DNA of 5,763 bases. It comes from Acidobacteriota bacterium (GTDB taxonomy: Bacteria; Acidobacteriota; Vicinamibacteria; Vicinamibacterales; Vicinamibacteraceae). Shown here piece after piece: positions 1 through 5,763 of the stretch; position 1 is the stretch's first letter, and the number at the start of each line of letters is the position of its first letter. The notes below the pieces were generated by a model. The model was not told the DNA's origin and ran no database searches. It saw only the letters and a program-made list of their open reading frames with translations. The stretch lies in contig JAEYZV010000658.1 of the NCBI GenBank assembly GCA_023427865.1, positions 1 through 5,763 of the forward strand. Direction: 5' to 3'. The position numbers and the translations under genes are program-made.

Positions 1-2868
1 CCCGCCCTGCACGCGCTTCTCGACGGGCCGGCGCTCAGGGACGCCCACGATCTGCGGGCGGTCGTGTGCCGGGCCCTGCGTGACTCCGACTTCGAGGACT
101 TCACGCCCGCGGAACACGCGTACGTGCAGTACCGGCTCGCCGAGGCCATCGGGGCGCTGCACGACTTCACCTACACGCACCCGGAAGCGGTACGCGCGCT
201 GCAGTCGGCCTTCGCCGACGCCAGGGCGGCGGCCACGCTCCCCGGGTTCGCACGCGAGTGGCAGCACGCAACGGGCGGCACGAGCCTGTCGCGGCTCCTC
301 GTGGCATTCGCGGCGCTCGAACCCGGCGACCGGCTGCGCCTCGCCGTCCTCGTCGCCGACCTCGCCGGCCGGGAATCGCGCATCGTGGCAGACGTCCTGA
401 AGACTGCACTCGCGATCGCGGTCGCCGAGGCGTCCCCGTCGGTGCCTGTGGCCGTGCTGCGGCGGCGCCTGGCGCGGTGCCTCGAACACAGCCACCCGGA
501 GGCCTCGCTCGAGCAGCTCGTGCTCGCCGCGGAAGACTACGAGCGACGGGGCGCGCACGCGGCAGCCACTGACGTGCGGTGCCGTGCGTCCGAGCTGACC
601 TTGTCGCTCGGCCGCCTCACACGTGCCGCTGCAGTGCTCGCGCAGGGCAGCGTCACGCGCACCGTCGAGGTGCGCCTGCAGCTGGCGCGCATCGAGCTTG
701 CCAGGGGCAATCCGGGCGAGGCGCTCGCACTGCTCGGGGCCGACGATCAGGCTGCCGGCCACCTGCTCCCGGTGCTGTGGCAGCTCCGGGCGGAAGCGCT
801 TTCGCAACGCATGCGCGTGCGGCAGGCCATCGACGCCTGGGAGCAGGCGATCCGCCTCGCGTCGCAACAGGGCGACAGCCGCCTGCTCGCCGAGATCGCG
901 ACAGGACAGGCGCGCTTCTATCACTGGCGGCTCCGTACGACCCCGCAAGGCACGCCGGGCGTGGTGCAGTCGCTGCTCCAGCGGATCTCGCATGCCGAGG
1001 GCGCCACGGCGAGGTCCGGCGGACAGGCCGCGAGGCAAACGGCCCCGGCGGAGGTGGACGTCTGGCAGATCGCGTGCGGCCCTCCAGCGCCGGAACGATG
1101 GCAGCTGCGGGCGTTCCGGGAACTGCCGGGCGAGTCGCCGGCGGCGCGTATCCGTCTCCTCTTCGCCCTCTCGCACGTCGTCACTCCCTTACCCGATCGG
1201 CATTGGGCACAGCTGATCGAGCAGGCACGGCTGCTGCCAGCGTCGGCCCGCGTGACTGCGCTGCAGCCTCCCGTCCTGCTGGGTCGTCGGCCCGAGCTGC
1301 TGCCCACAGTCGTGGACGAACTCGCCGAGCTGTTCCGCCCGCAGCCCGAAGGCGAGATCGAAGCCGCATGGTTCTCGGTGTGGTACGGCGAGTTTCTCGG
1401 CTGGATTGGCCGCGAGGAGGACGCCCGGCGCGTGCTCGCACAGGTGCCCGCGATGACGGCCACCGAGAACCGGCAACCGTGGAATGCGGCGGCATACCGC
1501 GAACGGCGGCGCGTGGAACATCGAGTGTGGGCGTGGGCACGGGAAGGCGGTGCGCAGCCCGGCCCCCCTCCGCCTCCGGACTCGCCGCAGTTGTGGTCGG
1601 ACTACTGGATCCACACGCCATTTCGCGTCGCCGCCGTGCTCGTCGAGAACGCCGTCCGCGCGCGCGATGCCGGCGAGGAGGACCTCGTGCGGGCCAGCCT
1701 CGAGGTCGCGCAGCCACAGCTCGCACAGATGCCGATCGAGACGGAATTCCACGTCACCGCGCGCGCCCTGCAGGATACGCACGGAGCGCCTGGCGGGGCG
1801 ACGGACGCCGACGCTCGGGGCCTCGAATCGCTGGTGCGACCGCCGTCACTGGCGCGATCACCGCGACCGACTTCCGAGACGCGTCTCGGCGGTCCCCGGT
1901 TCGCGGTGGTGGAGGTGCAGGAGCGCCTGGGCCGGTTGTCCATCCGCGCCGACGCCCCGCCGCGCGAGCAGATCGTCAGCGCGGAGAACCGTACGCTGGA
2001 GCTGCTCGTCCGCGCCCCTGGCATTCCGCGCCGCCTGGCCGGGCTGCCGCTGGACCAGATTGCGGAGGACCTCCGTGAGGCGATCGCGGCGAGCGGTGTA
2101 TCCCCCGAGTCGACGCGTGTGGCCCTGTCGGTGGCGCTGTCGTCACTGAGCTGCGCGCCCTGGGAGCTCGCCTTTCACGGCGTACACGTCCCGTTCCGCC
2201 TGCCTTCGACGTGGAACGAGTCCGATGTGGAGGCGCAGGCGGAGCTGAACGCACGCACACGCCGGCGCGACGCGCGCGAGTCGGTGCCGCCCCTTCTCGT
2301 GCTCCCCGAGTCGCCTTTCGACCGAGAGTCGCCGGTCGTCAACGCGTACGTCGCTCTCAGGAAGTACTTCGATCGCCGCCTGGGGGAGAGCGACGCGCCG
2401 GGCTCCCGGGAGCTCGTGCACGGCGTCTACGTGGCTTCCTCGTTCATCGAGATCCCCGGCCTGAACGAGCCGGCAATCGCCGGCCTCGAGTGGACCGCGT
2501 CGACCCTGGCCCACGAACTCGGCCAACGACGCGGCAGCGACAAGCCGGTGGTGGTGCTCGACGTGCCGCTCCCGGCCACGCACTCCGACCTGCGGCATCA
2601 GCTGTTCCTGCGCAACTACTTCGCGCAGGCGCTCATGGACAGCGGCACGGTGGCGTGTGTCATCGCCACCGGCCTGCGCGCCAACACGACACTCGGCGAC
2701 CAGCACCGGACGATTGCCCGGGCTTTCATCGAACCGGGACTGTCTCGCGTGGCGCTGTTCGATCGGCTTGCCACGATCACCGCCGCGCAGGAGCTGTCGC
2801 TCGACGCCTTCTTCACCGCACACCCGTACCTGCCGCTCTTCCCGGCGATGAGCCGCGACGATGGGTGA
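1..2868 (+). CDS. Large TPR-like protein with divergent C-terminal CHAT-like (caspase-fold) domain; 5' end outside window
   Basis: The frame is open from base 1 to TGA 2866-2868 (955 visible residues). A GTG at 64 could start it, but it has no clear ribosome site and the 21 codons before it read as protein (helical, starting PALHALLDGP), so the true start is probably upstream. Residue numbers count from base 1. Residues about 1-310 are helical, with TPR-like hairpins best seen at 222-244 and 261-310 (AIDAWEQAIRLA). More helical pairs lie at 455-485 and 541-580, with proline linkers at 520-529 and about 588-630. From about 634 the protein becomes alpha/beta and follows CHAT order: PWELAF 720-725, strand PPLLVLPESP 763-772, ELVHGVYVASSF 804-815, PVVVLDVP 849-856, and helix-strand FAQALMDSGTVACVIAT 874-890. 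CHAT domains are caspase-like cysteine proteases; here the expected His and Cys positions are not His and Cys, so it may be inactive. No signal peptide or membrane segment is visible. It overlaps the downstream protease gene. CHAT assignment is moderate; TPR-like helical region fairly sure; function unknown. Confidence 0.8.
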   Translation, partial: PALHALLDGPALRDAHDLRAVVCRALRDSDFEDFTPAEHAYVQYRLAEAIGALHDFTYTHPEAVRALQSAFADARAAATLPGFAREWQHATGGTSLSRLLVAFAALEPGDRLRLAVLVADLAGRESRIVADVLKTALAIAVAEASPSVPVAVLRRRLARCLEHSHPEASLEQLVLAAEDYERRGAHAAATDVRCRASELTLSLGRLTRAAAVLAQGSVTRTVEVRLQLARIELARGNPGEALALLGADDQAAGHLLPVLWQLRAEALSQRMRVRQAIDAWEQAIRLASQQGDSRLLAEIATGQARFYHWRLRTTPQGTPGVVQSLLQRISHAEGATARSGGQAARQTAPAEVDVWQIACGPPAPERWQLRAFRELPGESPAARIRLLFALSHVVTPLPDRHWAQLIEQARLLPASARVTALQPPVLLGRRPELLPTVVDELAELFRPQPEGEIEAAWFSVWYGEFLGWIGREEDARRVLAQVPAMTATENRQPWNAAAYRERRRVEHRVWAWAREGGAQPGPPPPPDSPQLWSDYWIHTPFRVAAVLVENAVRARDAGEEDLVRASLEVAQPQLAQMPIETEFHVTARALQDTHGAPGGATDADARGLESLVRPPSLARSPRPTSETRLGGPRFAVVEVQERLGRLSIRADAPPREQIVSAENRTLELLVRAPGIPRRLAGLPLDQIAEDLREAIAASGVSPESTRVALSVALSSLSCAPWELAFHGVHVPFRLPSTWNESDVEAQAELNARTRRRDARESVPPLLVLPESPFDRESPVVNAYVALRKYFDRRLGESDAPGSRELVHGVYVASSFIEIPGLNEPAIAGLEWTASTLAHELGQRRGSDKPVVVLDVPLPATHSDLRHQLFLRNYFAQALMDSGTVACVIATGLRANTTLGDQHRTIARAFIEPGLSRVALFDRLATITAAQELSLDAFFTAHPYLPLFPAMSRDDG
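2861..2868 (+). promoter_or_regulatory. Overlapping stop/start junction, probable translational coupling
   Basis: The bases ATGGGTGA contain the start codon of the metallopeptidase gene (2861-2863) and, in another frame, the stop codon of the CHAT-like gene (2866-2868). The bases just upstream (CCGGCGATGAGCCGCGACG) hold no good Shine-Dalgarno match. The second gene is therefore likely translated by ribosomes finishing the first, which would keep the two proteins in linked amounts. The overlap is seen directly; the coupling is inferred. Confidence 0.55.
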
Positions 2869-4261
2869 CCTGCTCGACCGCCGCAAGCGTGACCTGGAGG
2901 AACAGTTCGACACGCTGCCTCGCGAGCTCGACCACTGGCAGCGCCTCACCGGGCAGCGCAGCTACGAGAAGCACTTCTCGCAGGTGGCCGCGCTGTCGGC
3001 GCAGATGCGCGCCCTGAACGATCGCGTCAAGGCAACGTGGAATGGCGAGACGGACTTCGTGGCGATCCGCAAGGCGCAGCGCGACTGCGGGGCCGTGCAC
3101 GCCGTGTGGAACTACTTCCGCGAGAAGCTCGTGATGCGCGCCGACGCGCAGCTCGGGGGCTACCTCCGGGCCGCCGACGCCTACGTCTGGGCGTGTTACG
3201 CGCCGGTGCTCGCTGCCCGACGGGCAGCGGCACAGGCGGCGGCCACGGGGGGCGCCGCGGCGAACCACACAGACGGCGCGCCGTTTCGCGAGCCGCCGCT
3301 CGTGACCTTCGACGTCGAACAGTCGGCCTGGGCACTGTCGCGCGGGCGCGAGTTCATGCCGCACGGGCTGTCGGGGGGCACCGGGCGCACGGCCGCCTTC
3401 GCGGAGGTGCTCGATGCCATGCCGATCGCCGTGATCGGCACGCCGTGGCAGTCGGCCGCGCTGCTGCCGAGCCTCGCTGCGCTCTCGCACGAGACGGGCC
3501 ATGTCGTCGACACCGATTTCGCGATGGGTGCTGCCCTGTCCTCCGCGCTCGATGCGGCGCTGGCGTCGTCGCCGTTGCGGGAGGGCTGGAGCGATCACTG
3601 GCGGCGTGAGGTGTTCGCCGACCTCTTTGCGTGCTACGTCGCGGGCCCGTCGTTCGTCTGGTCGCTCGTCGATTCCGTGCCGGAGTCGCCGGAGGCGATC
3701 GCCACACTCGTGCGGCCCTCCGGTGACAGGTGGGGAACGTACCCGCCCGCCATGCTGCGCGTGTTGATGAACCTGCAGGCGCTGCGCACGTTCGGCTACG
3801 ACACTGAGGCCGACCGGATCGAGGCGTACTGGCGTGCGGACTACCCCGCCCATGCGATGGGGTTGCACGAGGCCGACCTGCCGCTGGTCGTACGCACGGT
3901 CTACGAATCCGCCGACCTGCCTTCGACCCTCGCGTTCCGGCAGCTCCACTCGCAGGTGGCGCGCATCACGAAGCGTGCGATCAGGGACGACGTCGATCTG
4001 ATCGCCACCGAGCCCTTCGACCCTCGCGCCATCGTCGCGGTCGCAGTCGAGGCGCACCGCGACGCGCCGGCGGGCGTCGATCGGACACCCCTGTGGCGCC
4101 GGTTGCAGAAGCACATCGTCGAGTCGCGGCCTGCCGGAAAGCTCGCCGGGCAGGCGGAACAGGGGCCGGCCGTGGCCTCGCGCATGCGCACGGACACGAT
4201 CGCCGCCCTGCTGTTTGCAGACGACGCCAGCGACGTCGACGAGAGTCCTGCGGGGACGTGA
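2861..4261 (+). CDS. Putative zinc metallopeptidase (gluzincin-like, HETGH + EVFAD), cytoplasmic
   Basis: This 466-residue protein belongs to no family I can name, but it carries a zincin signature. HETGH at 210-214 fits HExxH, with two zinc-binding His and the catalytic Glu211. EVFAD at 250-254 fits the ExxAD pattern of gluzincins, so Glu250 would be the third zinc ligand and Asp254 would orient a His. The 36-residue gap is longer than in thermolysin and shorter than in neprilysin-type enzymes. After it come AGPSF (261-265) and YPPAMLR (294-300), which resembles the Pro-Pro...Arg motif following the ligand Glu in several soluble bacterial zincins. Residues 1-60 are charged and helical, possibly coiled coil; 115-145 is an Ala-rich segment; the C terminus (about 405-466) is polar and probably flexible. 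No signal peptide or membrane segment is visible, suggesting an intracellular target. The ATG at 2861 fits the overlap with the upstream gene. Its substrate is unknown; the partner protein may regulate it (inference). It could alternatively be an inactive zincin fold, but all expected ligands are present. Confidence 0.82.
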   Translation: MGDLLDRRKRDLEEQFDTLPRELDHWQRLTGQRSYEKHFSQVAALSAQMRALNDRVKATWNGETDFVAIRKAQRDCGAVHAVWNYFREKLVMRADAQLGGYLRAADAYVWACYAPVLAARRAAAQAAATGGAAANHTDGAPFREPPLVTFDVEQSAWALSRGREFMPHGLSGGTGRTAAFAEVLDAMPIAVIGTPWQSAALLPSLAALSHETGHVVDTDFAMGAALSSALDAALASSPLREGWSDHWRREVFADLFACYVAGPSFVWSLVDSVPESPEAIATLVRPSGDRWGTYPPAMLRVLMNLQALRTFGYDTEADRIEAYWRADYPAHAMGLHEADLPLVVRTVYESADLPSTLAFRQLHSQVARITKRAIRDDVDLIATEPFDPRAIVAVAVEAHRDAPAGVDRTPLWRRLQKHIVESRPAGKLAGQAEQGPAVASRMRTDTIAALLFADDASDVDESPAGT

Positions 4262-4263
4262 TA

Positions 4264-5763
4264 CTACTGATCCGGCGCAGCCAGTTCGGCGTCGGGCAGC
4301 ACCTCCGCGAACACCTGGACCTCGGCCACCCACCTGCCGAGCGGCACCGGCGTGACCAGCGTGAATGGCGCCGCGTGCGAGTCCTGCAGCAGTCCGCCAG
4401 GCAGATTCAGCCCCGTGATGTCCGGCGTGCCGGTCAGCACCTCCAGCACCTGACCGTCCTTGTCGAGCAGCAGCGCCGTCAGCGTGATGCCGTCGGCGCG
4501 CAGCGGTCCGCCCGCGCGTACGCGTAGCATCCCGGTTACCCGATACGACGTCGGCGAGTCGGTTGCCGGCCCTTTGGAGATATCGAACGCGAAGGCGCCA
4601 GGCGAGCACGAGCGTCGATCCACCGTTGCGACAGGTTCGGCGCTGCCAACGTCGCCGCCGACGTGCCTGCCGCCGCGTAAGACCTGCAGCACATAGCCGG
4701 CTGGCGGCCGCGCGAAGTCAGACCGGCGTCCGAGGCGGAATCGGTACGGCAGCAACCCGTCCGGCTCGACGACGGTGACGCGAGCCTCGTTCTCGATCGG
4801 TTCGCCCACCGGTTGCCAGTGCTCGTCGGTGTACTGAAGCCGCACCCGCACGTCGTCTGCGCAGGAACCGACGTTCCGCAGGGCACCGACGAGCATGCCG
4901 AGCGACGCGTTCTCGAAGCTCACGCCTGCGTTCTGCAGCGGCCGGAGGTCGAGACCATCGCTCGCCGCCAGTCGGCCGTCCTTCGGGATCGCGAGCCATT
5001 CCGGCGGCGCGTGCGTCATCGTGACGTCGCGCTCGACCCTGGCGCCGCGCACGTCGGCGTCGAGCTCGCGCGTCCGCGCCAGGGCGGGCGGGGCCATGAC
5101 GTCCTGCAGCACCGGATCGATGAACACGGTCGGCTTGGCGTCGCTCACCACCGACGCGAGGGCCGCCGTCTCCAACGCCTGCCCCGGGGCGACCCGCACG
5201 TCGACGTACATCGAGCCCCGCACGCCGGTAGCGGCGAGTGACGTGGCGACGCGGACCTGGTGCTCGCCAGGAGACAGATCGATAGCCCAGATGGTCCTCA
5301 CCCAGTCCTGTCCCAGTTGGCCCGCCTGCGAGGTCTTCGCCTTGAAGGTCGCCGTCCGGTGCGTGACCATGCCGATGCGACCGGCGCCATCGACGTCCGC
5401 GACCGCCTGCTCGAACGAGACCTGTCCCCGGTGGAGCGCGCCCATGAGGACGCCGCCTGCGGCATCGACGACGACCGCATGGCGGACACGTTGGCCTGCG
5501 TGCGCGATCGGCAGCACCCGCACGAGCATCGGCACGCCATCCTCCGGCACCACGCCACCGAGCAGCGCGGTCATGTCGGGCGACAATCCGTCGTCGTCGG
5601 CCTTCATGTCGGGCGGCGTTGCAGGAGGTGCCAGGTAGCCACGCCGCGCGTGCACGCGGACACCCGGCCGGCTGACGCGCACCTCGACCGTGCGCACCTT
5701 CGTCCCCTTCACGGCCCTGTCGGGTTCGTAGCTGATGACGTAGTAGTCACTCGCGTCGCCGAG
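4264..5763 (-). CDS. VWFA-related (acidobacterial-type) protein, C-terminal part with two FxLYD-like modules; 5' end outside window
   Basis: The reading frame runs from the window edge (5763) to TAG at 4266-4264, giving 499 visible residues numbered here from 5763. A GTG at 5712 is unlikely to be the start, because the residues before it (YYVISYEPDRA, 7-17) belong to the same motif as those after it. Together with VEVRVSRPGVRVHARRGYLAP (26-46) they form the typical end of the VWFA-related domain common in Acidobacteriota. A short acidic linker and a beta-rich region follow, with WAIDLSPGEHQVRVATSLAA and a second short strand at VDVRVAPG. Near the C terminus are two beta-sandwich modules resembling FxLYD domains. 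The first, about 282-363, includes VGALRNVG, DDVRVRLQYTDE and PYRFRL. The second, about 405-487, includes TGMLRVRAG, LTALLLDKDGQ and APFTLV. Only two cysteines are present (301 and 386), flanking most of the first module and possibly disulfide-bonded if the protein is exported. Such proteins usually carry an N-terminal signal peptide, which would lie outside the window. Role unknown. It converges on the protease gene. Confidence 0.85.
   Translation of the reverse strand, partial: LGDASDYYVISYEPDRAVKGTKVRTVEVRVSRPGVRVHARRGYLAPPATPPDMKADDDGLSPDMTALLGGVVPEDGVPMLVRVLPIAHAGQRVRHAVVVDAAGGVLMGALHRGQVSFEQAVADVDGAGRIGMVTHRTATFKAKTSQAGQLGQDWVRTIWAIDLSPGEHQVRVATSLAATGVRGSMYVDVRVAPGQALETAALASVVSDAKPTVFIDPVLQDVMAPPALARTRELDADVRGARVERDVTMTHAPPEWLAIPKDGRLAASDGLDLRPLQNAGVSFENASLGMLVGALRNVGSCADDVRVRLQYTDEHWQPVGEPIENEARVTVVEPDGLLPYRFRLGRRSDFARPPAGYVLQVLRGGRHVGGDVGSAEPVATVDRRSCSPGAFAFDISKGPATDSPTSYRVTGMLRVRAGGPLRADGITLTALLLDKDGQVLEVLTGTPDITGLNLPGGLLQDSHAAPFTLVTPVPLGRWVAEVQVFAEVLPDAELAAPDQ

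Noticed and set aside
64..66. GTG as the start codon of the first gene
   Set aside because: No convincing ribosome site precedes it, and the open frame before it reads as plausible helical protein up to the window edge. I treat the gene as partial, though this start cannot be excluded.
579..2078. A 499-codon open frame on the plus strand inside the TPR/CHAT-like gene
   Set aside because: The translation is Arg/Ala/Pro-rich low complexity typical of an out-of-frame reading of high-GC sequence, while the host frame shows TPR-like helices and CHAT motifs.
3420..3440. Perfect 8-base inverted repeat (TGCCGATC and GATCGGCA, 5-base loop)
   Set aside because: It lies inside the metallopeptidase coding sequence (residues MPIAVIGT), has no T-run, and such short repeats are expected by chance in GC-rich coding DNA.
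412..3702. Three copies of the palindrome GCGATCGC (412-419, 2080-2087, 3695-3702)
   Set aside because: All are inside coding frames, and two encode the same Glu-Ala-Ile-Ala codon run. Spacing is irregular and there are too few to suggest a repeat family or binding-site array.
2813..4609. A 598-codon open frame on the minus strand, antisense to the whole metallopeptidase gene
   Set aside because: Its product is Arg/Gly/Ala/His-rich with no motif or fold pattern. It opposes a protein with clear zincin motifs and is the expected by-product of very GC-rich codon usage.
4264..5763. The VWFA-related gene as a third member of a VWA-based ternary conflict system with the plus-strand pair
   Set aside because: It is on the opposite strand and convergent, and it matches the probably exported acidobacterial VWFA-related family rather than the cytoplasmic VWA proteins of MoxR-linked systems.

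Overview
This window is very GC-rich (about 70% by eye, with codon third positions almost all G or C) and almost wholly coding. It holds three long genes, two of them cut by the window edges, and no tRNA, rRNA, CRISPR array, insertion sequence or other mobile element that I can see. The clearest taxonomic clue is the minus-strand gene at the right. Its visible start carries the C-terminal signature of the VWFA-related proteins that are strongly expanded in Acidobacteriota. With the high GC, this suggests an acidobacterium, perhaps of the Vicinamibacteria type. That placement is inference; there is no marker gene here.

Left and centre (1-4261, plus strand): two genes overlap by 8 bases and are probably co-translated. 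The first (955 visible residues, 5' end outside the window) is a large, apparently cytoplasmic protein. It has a helical TPR-like N-terminal and central part, and a C-terminal alpha/beta domain that reads like a divergent CHAT (caspase-like) domain. The PWEL hallmark and the closing helix-strand motif are present, but the catalytic His and Cys appear to be replaced. The second (466 residues) is an unassigned soluble protein with a convincing zinc-metallopeptidase signature: HETGH at 210-214 and EVFAD at 250-254. A TPR/CHAT-like protein tightly coupled to a putative zinc protease looks like a sensor/scaffold plus effector pair, as in signalling or conflict (defence or programmed death) systems. 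I do not recognise it as a named system, and other parts may lie upstream of the window.

Right (4264-5763, minus strand): the 3' part of a VWFA-related, probably exported protein. The tail of the VWFA-related domain is followed by a beta-rich region and two C-terminal beta-sandwich modules resembling FxLYD domains. It is convergent with the protease gene, with only 2 bases between the stop codons and no visible terminator. There is no reason in the sequence to link its function to the plus-strand pair.

No stretch longer than 2 bases lies outside a gene, so promoters for all three genes must be outside the window or inside neighbouring coding sequence.
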